A stretch of 64,000 nucleotides of DNA from Strigops habroptila (lineage: Eukaryota > Chordata > Aves > Psittaciformes > Psittacidae). The position numbers and the translations under genes are program-made. The notes below the pieces were generated by a model. The model searched no databases, was not told the origin of the DNA, and saw nothing but the letters and a program-made list of their open reading frames with translations. Shown here piece after piece: positions 21,034-32,475 of this stretch (positions are counted from its first letter, which is position 1; each line of letters opens with the position of its first letter). The stretch is from the NCBI RefSeq assembly GCF_004027225.2, contig NC_044298.2:1117922-1181921 (forward strand), written 5' to 3'.

Positions 21034-22973
21034 ATGTCTTTCTTCAAGCACCAAATGCATCTGTATCATGTGTCTTGTTGTCTCCAGGGAGGATGCAAGA
21101 TGCATCCAGCCCTTGCCTGTGAGGGGTTAAATGCAGGTTGAACTGGAGAAGCAATGGGAAAGAGAAGGGAAGGTGGCATGGGGGGGCCCTGCTCCCAGGA
21201 CAACAGCACTGCTGGGTCCCAACCGAGCTGCGTAGGGTCCCTGTCCTAAAGCATGTCAAGACCCCAACGTGCTTCCGCTCCCTTCTTGAGGCTCAGCAAG
21301 GTCCCTGCATAGGGCGGTTGGCCCCAGCACCCTTTACCTCAGCAGACAGTGGGGTGCTTAGAATCCTATCACACTGGGGAAGCTCCTGCACAAGAGCATC
21401 CTCAGCTTTGGTTCTTCCAGCCCCTCTTTGCACCAGCTTCAGGACATGCCAGGGGTGAAGTCCCCAAGTGACGGCCAAGAGCCAGCTCTGGAGCTGAGGG
21501 TGCAGCCTCCTGGGATTACAATGCTTCTGTAACCTGCAAAGCAACCAGAGCTTATTCTGGAAGCCCCAACACAGCAAAGGACGAGGCTGAGGGGCTCTGG
21601 AGAGCTAGTGGTAACTCTGCACTATAAAGTTGGATGTTTCTGTTACCTGGCAATGACTGTGCATTGAGCGGGAAACCCTCAGGAGGCTCTGACATCCCCA
21701 ACACCAGCTGAAACCAGCAGCCTGTCCCATGTGGAACATAGAATCATAGAATAGTTCGGGTTGGAAAGGACCTTAAGATCATCTAGTTCCAACCCCTCTG
21801 ACATGAAAAGAAGCACGGGGCTGGTGTGTGCTTCTTTGCGCTCAGTGACACAAGTGATCGCTCTCTGGCTCCACAACTTTGCAGCCCTTGTCCCCAGAGG
21901 CAGATGTTATTCCAGGGCACCCAGGTACCATTTCCCTTTTGGGGCTGGGCATCATGAGCTACATCCCCTGATGTGTTTTGGGAAACATGGCTTGGAAAGA
22001 TGGGAATTTGGAGCCCACAGGTCTGTCCACGTGAGGACTCTGCAAGTGCACAGGGCAAAAGCCAAAGGCACGAGGGATTTTTAAAGGGAATGAGGACACA
22101 GTTTTGGATTCCTGACAGTCCCTAATGAGTAGAGAGCAGTAAAGTGAGTCAGGGCTCCCAGAATAAACCTCATGCAACAGCTCTTGATACTGGCCCTGAG
22201 ACACGCAAGAAGCATCCTCAAACAGGAATGGTGACCCTTCTGTTTTGCTGTCCCTACCCTCTTCCTGGCATCTACCACCTTATTCTTACATTGTTTTACA
22301 GTCTCTTCATTCTTCTAGTACCTGTTCTGCTAACGCAAGACGGGCGGCAGAGGTGACCATTGCACAACACTGGCTAGTCAATGCTCTAGCCACTGAAGAC
22401 CCTAAAGACCTCGGATATTCTTCTTGTTCCTCCACCAAGTTGCTGGAGCAAGAGGAATGGTCTGCTCCAAGCGATGTGAAACCAGAAAGTAATGGCAAAT
22501 ACTCTGGAAAACAACTTAGTGGATATTGCCTTCATCTTTGCTAGTGTCCAACCAGTTATTTGTTGTAGAAAACAGAGTGATGATGTTAAAACCAGCCAAG
22601 GGGCAAAGTTAACCACATCTGTCTGAAACAGTTCACCTTTCTCCTACACAGCACATTGCAAGGCTTGTAAAGCTTTGGCAAGCTGGACTTGTCCTTTATG
22701 CTCACATAGAGGGGTGACACTGGCACGTCCAGTGTTCTCCCCATTCTTCGCCCAGCACAGGAGCAGCTCATCTGTGTCGGAGGTGATGGTGGGGTGGAAG
22801 GATAATATTTCCACAGCCTGGTGGGTGCAACCAGGAACAAGGTGCAGAGGTATGAGGTGGGGAAGGGTTCGCAAGTTCCCACCTTGCAATTTCCAGGTAC
22901 GGGAAATGCTAACTCAAGCTGATGCTTGCAGCAGGTGTGTCACCACCTGTGATGAAAGAGGACCTCAGACAGA
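21034..22973. other. Intergenic between the two calgranulin-type genes
   Basis: About 1.9 kb with one CR1 tail (21737-21803) and no supported gene. Confidence 0.6.
21737..21803 (-). mobile_element. Short CR1 tail
   Basis: CATAGAATCATAGAATAG with the two 8-base terminal repeats, then GGTTGGAAAGGACCTTAAG; only the last 67 bases of CR1. Confidence 0.85.
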
Positions 22974-23046
22974 TATAAAAGGTCTGCAGAGGCTCTTGGA
23001 TCACTGCGACGGACCCATCCTCTGCAAACCCTCCTTGGAGACAAGG
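22974..23046 (+). promoter_or_regulatory. TATA promoter and exon 1 of second calgranulin-type gene
   Basis: TATAAA at 22974-22979 in CAGATATAAAAGGTC. Non-coding exon 1 about 23005-23046 (ends GAGACAAG G) with GTAAGT donor. Confidence 0.8.
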
Positions 23047-23694
23047 GTAAGTAACACCGAGATGGCTCTTGAATGAAATAAGGTGAGGGGAGAAGTGATT
23101 TTGAGTACAGCTTGTCGTTCCATGCCTGTTTCATTCCAGGGTGATGGTTTCTTCTTGAGACAGGGTAGGAGGTTGGTTTTGGCTACAAGACAAGTATAAA
23201 TGAATGGCGTTTCTATGCCACCTTTAGTGGAGGTGTATTTGTCTCCATGGGCAAGGAGAGCACCCTTTGGAGGTGCTGCCCAGCAGAGAGCTCTGGGCTC
23301 AGTGTCTTTGCAGCCCAAAAAGGAGAGGGAGAAGAGGAGGAGATGAGGCAGAGGTTGCAATGGAGCCAGTATCTGAACCATGCTCCCTGTCTTAAAGTCA
23401 CCCTCACTGTCAGTAGCATGGTGAAGATACATGACTGCAGCCTGATGGGTTTGTCTGATGTGCCTGACAAATGCCTTCAGGTCAGAAAGAACAAGCTGCT
23501 TCTTCGCTGAAGCTAAAACTGGAGGTGGTTTGGGTGATGCTGTGAGACGGTGATACTCCTAAACCCACTTGTTACCAGGCTCCAGGTGCAGATCCCTTGG
23601 GGTGCCTGGGGTGCAGGTCAAGATCATGCCATGGGGTTTTTGATGCATCTCATGGCTTTGGGGTTTCTCCACACAGTTTCTCAAGAGCTCAACC

Positions 23695-24420
23695 ATGTCT
23701 GTGAGCACCAAGCCCATGAACACCCCTCTCGAGACTCAGCAGTTCCCTGGAAACTGCACGCTGGAGAAGGCCCTGAAAACCATTGTGGATGTCTACCACC
23801 GCTACAGCATCCGGGAGGGCCAGCTCGACCTCCTCAACTTCAATGACTTCAAGACGCTGCTGACTGAGCAGGCACCGACCTTCCTGCAAGCTTGTGTGAG
23901 TGTTCGGGAGCTGTGTTGTGCTCCCCTCAGGAGGTTGGAGCAGGATGAGGCTGAGATTGCCTCCAGGGATGATCCTTGGTGAATGGGGTGCAGTACCCAC
24001 CATGGCTGTGGTCCACAGACCCGCTTGTCCATGTGCTGTGCGTGCTCATTCCTCCTGATGCTGCAGGGGTATAGAGCTTGGAAAGGGCTCTATGGGGCTT
24101 TATCTAGGGACTAACTGCAAGGTAGGAGAGGGTCACAATGATCCTGCAGCTTCCAACCACTTCCCAGGGCATGGAAGAACAAAGCTGGTTTCCACCGGGG
24201 GGTGTGCAGCCCAGGGAGGGGGTATGCTAACACATGTCCTGTCCCCCAATTTCAGAACAGGAATCAGGCCGACTACCTGAAGAAGCTCTTCCAAGAGACT
24301 GATTTAAACAAGGACAAGGACCTGAGCTTCGAGGAGTTCACCATCGTCTTGGCCAAGGTGACCGATGATGCTCATCGCATCATCCACAAGGATGACCGCT
24401 GCACACCAGACAAGGATTGA
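23695..24420 (+). CDS. Calgranulin-type S100 (S100A8/A12-like)
   Basis: Coding exons 23695-23895 (67 residues, MSVSTKPMNTPLETQQFPGN to PTFLQAC, GTGAGT donor) and 24256-24420 (54 residues, NRNQADYLKKLFQETDLNKD to CTPDKD, stop TGA). Total 121 residues. The first 20 residues, before the usual S100 start CTLEKALKTI, are an N-terminal extension rich in Ser, Thr and Pro. The canonical loop is residues 83-94 (DLNKDKDLSFEE). His35, Asp45 and the pair H107-x-x-x-H111 make a complete zinc site of the S100A8/A9/A12 kind. Likely role is calcium-regulated metal binding in leukocytes or epithelium, by family analogy. The Met chosen is the first after the CACACAG acceptor at 23676; an alternative in-frame Met is at residue 8. 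Confidence 0.9.
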
Positions 24421-24519
24421 GTCTCCATGCACGACCCATGAAGAACTCAGAGCGGGTGGCTTGTAGGAGTTGGGATCTACCTGCTTTCTGTCTGCTTGGA
24501 TCACTCATGCTTGTGAGCC

Positions 24520-24525
24520 AATAAA
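24520..24525 (+). terminator. Polyadenylation signal, second calgranulin-type gene
   Basis: AATAAA 100 bases after the stop. Confidence 0.8.
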
Positions 24526-25638
24526 GCATCACTTGAAGTTCATCTCAGCTCTCCCTTTTTAATCCATCTAATGGCAGGGGAGGGTGGGCACCACTGCAGA
24601 GAATGCAACATGGTCCTGTTGGAGCTAAATGCCTAAATGAGGCACCCAAAAACCCCATAAAGGAAGAGGCTTCTGACTGAGATGCGAGTGGGCTATAGCT
24701 GTGTTGCTCTGTGTCTGGGCCAAACTGATGGGCTGGGAAGGTGTTAATGGCCAGAAGAGCAGCACAAGGCACTGCCTGAGCTCCACAAGGGTTTTATGCA
24801 TCAGCTGCAACATGGAGGAGGTGTATTAGAGGTTCTCCTGGCAGAGGAAGTGTTCTGCATAGGCTGGGTAGAGCCAGCCCAGCTTGAGGAAGCACCTCCT
24901 GTTTGCTCTACTCATGCAGCTTTTTCCCCTTGGCTGTGCCAAGTGCGTTCTCTGGATGCACAATCACTTCTGAGCATTAATACCCATGACAACAGGAGTT
25001 CACAACAGGACACAGCCCTTACCAAAAGAACAAGCTCTTAGGAAGAAATGTTAGTACATAGATCTTCTACTCCATAGGAAATCCCAAGATTTCGGGGTTC
25101 TTTTCTCCCCAAATCCCAATAAAAACTCACATTTCAGAGTTTTCCCACACAGAAAAGTGTGGAGTGCTCCCTCCCAACCCTATTCCATCACTTGCTACAC
25201 AGCCAAGATGAGACGCCCAATGGGTTCCATCTCACTGAACCCCTGAGGAGCTCCAGCACAAGGATCTTGTCCCTGGCTGAGCCACCCGGGAGATGTCTTC
25301 CAGCACCAACAAACCCATTTCTGGGTACTAAATATGCTGTAATCCAGCTCTTCTCCTCAATGAATGCGTGGGTACCACCACCCCAAGGACCAAGGTGGTG
25401 CCTGCCAAGCATTTTGTAGCTGTTTGCTATGGCTGAGACATATACAAATCCTTTTCAGCTTGAGCTAAAGGCCTGAGAAACCCTTTTCCTTGTGGCTCTA
25501 GGATGGGGAAAGCTCCTGCAGGGGCTGCGAATGGTGGGTGGCAGCTGGAACATCACTGGTCTGATGATGTTCAAAGATGCTCAGGGGCTCAGAGTGCATC
25601 CCTTGGCTTCCCCAAGCTAAAACCATGTCCAGCAACCA

Positions 25639-26170
25639 TAATCACAGAATGGTTGAGGTTGGAAGGGACCACCAGGAATCACCTAGTCCAACCCCTCAGC
25701 TCAAGCAGGGCCTCCTAGAGCACAGTACTGAGGATTGTGGAGAGGTGCTGGCACAAGTTGCCCAAAGAAATGGTAAATGCTCCATCCCTGGCAGTGTTCA
25801 AGGCCAGTTTGGACAGGGCTTGCACAACATGGTCTAGTGTGAGGTGTCCCTGCCCATGGCAGGGGGTTGGAACTGCATGATCTTAAGGTCCTTTCTAACC
25901 CAAACCATTCTATGATTCTATGATTGTGCCCAGACAGTTTTTGAGTATCTCCAGAGAAGGAGACTCCACACCTCTCTGGTGTCACCTTCACCATAAAGAA
26001 GTTCTTCCTCATGTTGTGGTTTAATCTTTGCCTTTTTCCTCTCATCCTATCACCTGGCACTGCCAAGAAGAGTCTGGCACAATCCTCTTGAGATTCTTGC
26101 AGACATTGGTCAGAGCCCCTCTGAGCCTTCTCTTCTCCAGGCCCAGCTCCTGCCCTATGCTGATGCTGGG
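25639..26170 (-). mobile_element. Older CR1 LINE fragment, split by a younger CR1
   Basis: Left part 25639-25727 (ATAATCACAGAATGGTTGAGG to CTCCTAGAGCAC) and right part 25927-26170 (CCCAGACAGTTTTTGAG, then TCTCCAGAGAAGGAGACTCC) are consecutive parts of one minus-strand CR1 of a subfamily different from the others in the window. Confidence 0.85.
25728..25926 (+). mobile_element. Younger CR1 LINE inserted in older CR1
   Basis: Runs from GAGGATTGTGGAGAGGTGC through GGCAGTGTTCAAGGCCAG to the terminal ATTCTATGATTCTATGATTG, plus orientation, exactly interrupting the older element. Confidence 0.85.
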
Positions 26171-27149
26171 CTGAACACAGCAAAGCCTGTGATGACCAAC
26201 CTCTTCCCGCATCAACCAGCCACTTGCTGGTAAATGCCTCTTTTGAAAGAGTTTTGCAACCAACCAGGTCCTCGGGGCACAACCAATCCCAGCCACCTCC
26301 AACCAGCTCTTTCCATGTCTATCCTGCTGCCTGTGCTCATCCTGCCGTCTGCTTCCCATTCCTTCCCTTTCCAGCCAGCAAGTGGATGCTTGCCCAACTC
26401 TGCCAGCCTTGGGGCCAGCTTGCTGCAGCCACTTTGGCATTGCTCATAGGCAAAACTACACAGGGAAGCTCCCCCTGCAAGGAGACAGGGCTAGAACATG
26501 CTCCTGTGACCCTCAGCAGTGCCCAGGCTCTATGGTCACCTTAGGGACTGCATTGTGGTCTCATCCCTGCTGCCTGGTGGGCACCTCCGAGGCTCTTGCC
26601 ATCATCTCTCTTTGGAACCCCCTGACCCATCCCACCCCTATAACCTGTCCTTGCTCTTCCTCGCCTCCAGGATGCTAAAAATGACTCAAAGTGCCATTTC
26701 CTGAAGTTGCTACAAGAATTCTGCAACCCTGCAGATGCTCCCTGTTGTGAAACACCCCAGCCCTTCTCCAGGGCATCAAAACACTCCTGTTGTGAAATGT
26801 GCACCCCAACCAGTGAAGGTTGGGTGGTCACAAGAATGGAACCACTCATAGCACTGGGGCTGCATCCCCACGTCAGCTCATGGAGCTCCCGAGCTTGTCT
26901 ATGGCCCTGTTTTCGCCTCCTCTTTGTGTCTGAGATTAGCATCATGTTTGTCAGGTTAAACAACCCCCCAGGCTGAATCAGCAGCAGAACATTCCAATGT
27001 AGCAGCACTGGAAAATCTGGTTTTGCTCCCAATTTAGCTGCTTCGTTGCCATCTGGGGTTAAACCTCAACAAGTGCCTGTGCTGGGTGTCTGCAACACAG
27101 AGAAACAACAGGGAAATAAGGTACAAAGGGAGGGCATGGTCCTAAAAGG

Positions 27150-27155
27150 TATAAA
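27150..27155 (+). promoter_or_regulatory. Orphan TATA box
   Basis: TATAAA in AAAAGGTATAAATAGACC, as good as the boxes of the real S100 genes, followed by CTGCTCTGCACAGCTCCGAG. No donor or coding exon can be matched to it. The first ATG (27238) opens only a 45-codon frame. Confidence 0.4.
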
Positions 27156-27483
27156 TAGACCTTTGAGCCACGCCTGCTCTGCACAGCTCCGAGCAAAGCA
27201 CCTTTAGCACAGGCTGTTGCTAAGCTGAGGAGCTGAAATGGAGCTGGGAACCTGCCCTGCATTATTTGCCTTTCAAAGAGGTGCTTGCTGCAGGCAGGGG
27301 ATGGTCCCCCAGCGCTGGGGCATTGCCCTCAGCACCAGCTCTGTGCCCATGTCACGATGGCAACACTGTCCGTGAAGCACTGAGATGCTTTTGGGTGCAC
27401 AGGACCGTGTGGGTCTGCAAGGATGGAGATGCCATGGGGCCAAGCAGTGCTGCCTCATTGAGACACTGCCTTGAGACCCCCCT

Positions 27484-27690
27484 GCAGTCCTGTGTCCAGC
27501 TCTGGGGTACAACATAAGGAGGACGTGGAGCTGTTGGAGTGAGTCCAACCCCATTCCTGGCAGTGTTCAAGGCCAGGTTGGACACAGGGGCTTGGAGCAA
27601 CCTGCTCTAGTGGAAGGTGTCCCTGCCCGTGGGTTGGAACTGGAGGAGCTTTAAGGTCCATTCCAACCCAAACCAGTCTCTGATTCTTGT
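27484..27690 (+). mobile_element. CR1 LINE 3' fragment with internal deletion
   Basis: Starts TGCAGTCCTGTGTCCAGCTC, has ATAAGGAGGACGTGGAGCTG, then jumps to GGCAGTGTTCAAGGCCAGG and ends CCAGTCTCTGATTCTT. Confidence 0.85.
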
Positions 27691-28252
27691 TCGTGTTCCT
27701 TTGGCATCCTCTCCGCTCAGGAGCCTGTTGGGGATGAAAGGGATGTGTGGAGATCTGGGGACAGCTCTGCTATTACAGGAGGACCCTCTGCTTGCTCACA
27801 GCCCTGCACTGGTGCCCCACTCCTGCTGCGCTCAGTGTCTGGTGGTGGCAGGTTCCTCCAGCATGATGGTCCAACAGCCCCAGGGTGTGACACAACAGGA
27901 GTCCTGCACCTTGGCTTTCAAGAGAGCACAAAGTCCATGTTGTGTTGGCAAATATCCTGTTGCACCAACACCATGAGCTTTGAGGCTGGTTATTGGCTGG
28001 ATCCTGGAGGAAGCCTTGTCCCTGTGGGCCAGCACCATTCCTGGAGCTGATGTATTTCTGCCCTGGCAGGGTGGTGGCAATGAACCAGCTCCACTCTCCC
28101 CCTTGGCTGTGAGGCTCTTACCTGCTCCAGAGCCCCTGAAGTGCTGCAGGATGGGATGCATCACCCATGTTGAGATGCAGGATCTGCTTCCAGTGGGGAC
28201 CTGCCACCCTGGTCAGGCTCAGGCAGAGCTGAGTGGACTCTGAGCCCTGCAG

Positions 28253-28532
28253 ATAGGATCATAGAATGGTTTGGGTTAGAAAGGACCTTAAGCTCCAGTT
28301 CCCACCCTCTATCATGGGCAGGGATGCCTCACTCTAGAACAGGTTGCTCCGAACCTCGTCCAACCTGGCCTAGAACACTGCCAGGGATGGGGCAGCCACA
28401 GCTTCTCTGGGCACCCTGTGCCAGCACCTCAGCACCCTCACAGGGAAGAACTTCCTTATCTCCAATCTAAATCTCCTGTTTGAGTTTGAACCCATCACCC
28501 CTCATCCTGTTGCTCCAGCCCCTGATGGAGAG
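28253..28532 (-). mobile_element. CR1 LINE 3' fragment
   Basis: ATAGGATCATAGAATGGTTTG at left through CAGGGATGGGGCAGCCACAG to CCCCTGATGGAGAG. Confidence 0.9.
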
Positions 28533-29382
28533 ATCAGAGGTAAAAAGGTGCTTGATACTTCAGATGTCAAAACCGCCTCCAAAGGAAGCTGAAGCAACCT
28601 GTCCAGCAGTGGTGAAGCAAACCTGTGGCTGTCTTGTGTTAACCAAGGGGGTTGCTTCAGTGCTGCTGCTTTGGGGAAGCTCATGGCAGGTTCCTTCCCG
28701 GAGCAGGGTGATTTCAGGGCCTTGACTCATCCTTAGGACATCACAAATGCTCCTTTTCCCCAACCTCTTCAAGACACTTGCAAATCAGTACCAGGCTCTA
28801 AGCTCAAACAGTGCGAGGCTGCTCAAAGACATTCCCAGCCCCACACATTGGAAAGCAGCTCTTAACAACAGCAGTTACCCTCAACGTGAACTGGGGATGC
28901 TCCCAATGAGGAGTTGGAGTTGGCCTCAGCTCTTGTCCACAGGGAGCTGGACCTTGCTGCTGGCTGCAGCACTAGAACTGAACACATCCACCTCCAGCTC
29001 TCTTCCAGCCCCATACAAAGCACAAGTGCCCTAAAAAGGATGGTCCTCCAGGAAAGGATGTTCTTCCACCCCTCTCCTTCCTTCCAGCTCATTGCAGCTC
29101 ACTCCTAGGAGATGCACAGAGTGTTTTCAGGCCAAAACAGGCTTTTTTCCTCATTGGAAATGGAAAGACCTGTCAATTCATACTGCCTGAGCTTTGGAGC
29201 TATAATGTGAGGAGTATAGAAAGCAATGAACCCTGCTCTCCCCAGTGTCCACCTTGCCCCCAAGAACCTGCAGCCTGGCTCCAAGGTGCATTGAAAACCA
29301 TGCTGGGAGAGAGGAAGGTGCAGGACCTCAAGGAAAACCCATGCAGACACACAGAAGAGCTTTGAGAGCCTCAGGGCTCATC

Positions 29383-29388
29383 TTTATT
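29383..29388 (-). terminator. MRP-126 polyadenylation signal
   Basis: AATAAA on the minus strand (TTTATT on plus), 125 bases past the stop. Confidence 0.8.
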
Positions 29389-29513
29389 CGGCAGCAAAAT
29401 CATCGCACTTGAAGGGAAGGGATGGAGGGAGATGGGCAGGGAGGGATGGAGGGGAGAAAGCCAGGGGCCGCAAGCACTCCTTGGGTGCCTTTGGCCATGG
29501 ACCACAGCCCACC

Positions 29514-31040
29514 TCAGTGGTGGTGTTGTTGCTGGTGCTTGTGCTGCTGCTGCTGCTGGTTCTCGACATCGTGGAGGTGCTCATGGGTGGCAATGGTCAC
29601 ACGGGTGATGAGCAGCATCACCTCGCAGAAGCTGAGCTGTGCATCCTTGTTCATATCGAGGTCCTTCATGATCTCATCAATGGTGGCCTTGCTTTTCACG
29701 TGCTGCAAAGGAAGGTGCGGGGTGAGGGTAAAGTCCTGTCATTCACAGCTCAAGCCTCTTGCTGGGACCCTCATAGGGGTCAGGTCCCCAAGAGCCTGGT
29801 GCCGTGAGTGGTTCCATCCTTGTGGCATCGTCATCACCCGTTGCTTTGAGTGCAGCAAGAAGGTTGGAGAGCAACAGGCCAACATCACTGCAAGGTTACA
29901 GGCAACAAGGAGCCCTATGAAGGTGTTGTCAGCCACAAACCTCTCCTTTAGTTGGCTTAAACCCACTTTACTTTCTGCTTTAGCAAAGTGAGTGATGAAA
30001 ATTGCACTTTTGGGCTGCTATTTCTGACATCTTTGCTCCTGGATGACAAAAAGCAGACCCTGATTTTCCCAGGTAAGGTGATGAGGGTAAATATCTGGCC
30101 ACAGGTTTACCCAGACATGGTTGGGTTTCCTTCACCTAGCTTTAGGGAGCATGTTTGGAAGGTGGCACTCCTACAGGGAAGGTCCAGGCAGCAGAGTGGG
30201 AAAGGAGTGAATCAAGATCCTATTCAGGCAATGGGGTCCAGGCCCAGCTCCCTCCTTCCATGGGCCACCAGAAGCCCTGTTTTGACTCCACTCACCTTCA
30301 GGTAGTTGGCAAGCTGCTTCTCAATGAGGAGCTTCAGCTCTGTCTTGGTCAAGGTGTCTCTGTCCCCCTCCCGTCTCGAGTACTGGTGGAAGACATCAAT
30401 GATGACATCCATGGCCTTCTCCAACTGGGAGAGGGGTTCCTGGGTCTGGGAGGTCTGGAAGAGAAACCATTACACTGAATAATGTCAGGAGCCACAATAG
30501 ATGGGGAATCATAGGACCATAGGTCATAGGAAGCCTAATGTAAGCTTCACACCAGATGAGGACACAGCCTGGTTTTGTTCAGTCCTTCTGTTTTGGTGAT
30601 GAATTTGAGCTGTTTGGTTTGAATTCTCTCTTCTCTACAAGCCAAAGGAGACTGAAGGGAGCTGCAGACTTTACTGCTTCTGCTCTGGGATGTGCAACTA
30701 CAGATCCTAGCTGAGATCCCATTTCCACCCCCCCGAAGAAAGTGCCTTCTGTAAGACAAGCACTGGTGGAGCAAGGCCCTGCAAAAGAGCTGGTGGCACT
30801 GCAGAGACCTCTGTAGAGATACAGAGTGTGAGGTCTGATGTCCAGGAGCCTCTTCAGTGGCCTGACTGTGCCATGGAGAACCTCTTCCAGGAGACATCTC
30901 TCCTTGTGAGTTTAGCTCTGATGAGCCTGAGTGGAGATGGTCATCCTCTGCGAGCAGCACCGCCAATGGTCCTACCAGCACCTAGAAAAGAGCAGGGAGA
31001 CCTTAAACGCCCACGTCCCCATTGGACTTGCCTTGCTCAT
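29514..31040 (-). CDS. S100A9: MRP-126 / avian S100A9 (calgranulin)
   Basis: Avian calgranulin of myeloid cells and epidermis, a calcium and transition-metal binder. Coding exons, minus strand: 31040-31032 (MSK), 30454-30296 (53 residues, TSQTQEPLSQLEKAMDVIID to ANYLK) and 29702-29514 (62 residues, HVKSKATIDEIMKDLDMNKD to QQQHHH, stop TGA). Total 118 residues; chicken MRP-126 is about this size and, from memory, also starts MSK and has QTQ.PLS.LEKA. The second exon has no in-frame ATG before LEKA's Met18, so the start must lie upstream. The first intron would use a GC donor (AAG/GCAAGT) and the TTCCAG acceptor. Canonical loop: residues 72-83 (DMNKDAQLSFCE). His26, Asp36 and H96-x-x-x-H100 form the zinc site. 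The tail is Gln/His repeats. It is the only S100 gene here on the minus strand. Confidence 0.9.
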
Positions 31041-31100
31041 CTTGACGAAGCAGTGCGATCCTCTCAGGCTGCAGTGGAGCTGGTCCCAAGAGCAGCATCT

Positions 31101-31106
31101 CTTATA
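31101..31106 (-). promoter_or_regulatory. MRP-126 TATA box
   Basis: TATAAG on the minus strand (CTTATA on plus) in GGCTATAAGAGATGC, 61 bases before the start codon in exon 1. A variant box, but correctly placed. Confidence 0.65.
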
Positions 31107-31448
31107 GCCTGACCTTCATTGTGAAATGTCCCTGTTTCACCCAATTCCAGTCCCTCTTCATGACACACTTGTGTGTTGCTTAAGGCTCTGAGGTAGTTCC
31201 CCAAAAGGGGTCTCTGTGGCTTTTCTTGCATGGTCGGGGTGTCACGTACTCAGGCTGGGTGGCAGGGCATGGCCATGGACCTGCTGCTGGGTGCCCTTCA
31301 CCTGCCTATTGGGGCTGCAATTCTCCATCAGCTCTCAACAGAAGTGCATTCCATTGGCTGCTTCAGGTTCACTTCAAGTTTACTTTCCTCTATAGTGGTG
31401 GTTTTCCATGCCACGAGGTAAAGGGGAGCATCATGCTTGCTCTTCTCC

Positions 31449-31570
31449 AATCATAGAACCCCAGACTGGTTTGGGTTGGAAGGGACCTTAAAGCTCCTCC
31501 AGCTCCAACCCCCTGCCATGGGCAGGGACACCTTCCACTAGAGCAGGTTGCTCCAAGCCCTGTCCAGCTC
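31449..31570 (-). mobile_element. CR1 LINE 3' tail
   Basis: AATCATAGAACCCCAGACTGG then GGGTTGGAAGGGACC and CCACTAGAGCAGGTTGCTCC; breaks off after TCCAGCTC. Confidence 0.9.
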
Positions 31571-32342
31571 CCAAAGTGAAAATATCCCCCTCATACACCT
31601 AAGGTGCCAGGACAGAAAGCTGGTGCTGGGCATCACCTACAAAAGGTGTCCAGAATGGTGCTGCCAACATGGCAATCCACCCTTGCTTTGCCACCTAAAA
31701 CTCCATCTGTGTACTGCCTCTGTGGGTAGCTTATACAGCTACCTCTCAGACTTATACAGGCAGCAAGGAAAGGAGGATTGTGGCAGGTTAACACTTTTTC
31801 TTCTGCAGTGAAGTGATTGCTCTGTGAACTATATTATATCATTATTATACTATATTATATTTCATTTTAATGTGCTTGTGGCTAGTAACAGAAAACAAGA
31901 ACATGAATATGTGAAGCCTCAAGTCAAATGTTCAGAGCATCTTAGAATGTTTAAAAGGCAGTAAAATTGAGGACTTTAAATGTGAAATCCTTGGTGGTTC
32001 TTTCAATAGCCGAGCCTCAAAATACAACTCTGCAAAGCTACAAAGGCATCAAATTCATTGAGACCACCGGTGTTCAGCTAACAGAGAATTTGGCTTAGTC
32101 ATGCTTTACTAGGAACATAAATCTGTAAGACAGACAAAGACAACACAATTCATTTCATCCAAACCATAATGTTAAATCAAGAATTGGGCTGAATAAATGA
32201 GAGAATAAATGTTGAAGAATGCCTCAGCTTCCTTTGGATTTGCTTTTTAAGCATAAAGCCCCACAAACAACAGTCTGGAGGTCTCAGCACCTCCGCTCCA
32301 GATGGGAAAAGAAGTTCTATTCTGCACTGTTTTATGTATAAC

Positions 32343-32475
32343 AATCATAGAATCACAGACTGGTTTGGGTTGGAAAGGACTTAAGACCATCTAGATCCAA
32401 ATCCCTGCCATGGGCAGGGCCGCCTCACACTAGACCGTGTTGCCCAAGGCTCTGTCCAACCTGGTCTTGATTCAT
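32343..32475 (-). mobile_element. CR1 LINE 3' tail
   Basis: AATCATAGAATCACAGACTGG through CCATGGGCAGGG to CCAACCTGGTCTTGATTC. Confidence 0.85.

Larger units (their letters stand above)
24526..29382. other. Convergent intergenic stretch before MRP-126
   Basis: About 4.9 kb between the plus-strand S100 genes and the minus-strand MRP-126 gene. It holds a nested CR1 pair (25639-26170), further CR1 copies (27484, 28253) and an isolated TATA box at 27150. No complete gene is seen. A short open segment after a CCTCCAG acceptor at 26671 weakly resembles an S100 last exon (see findings). Confidence 0.6.

Noticed and set aside
27238-27375. Short 45-codon frame after the orphan TATA box
   Set aside because: Too short and without any family signature; kept only as part of the orphan-promoter observation.
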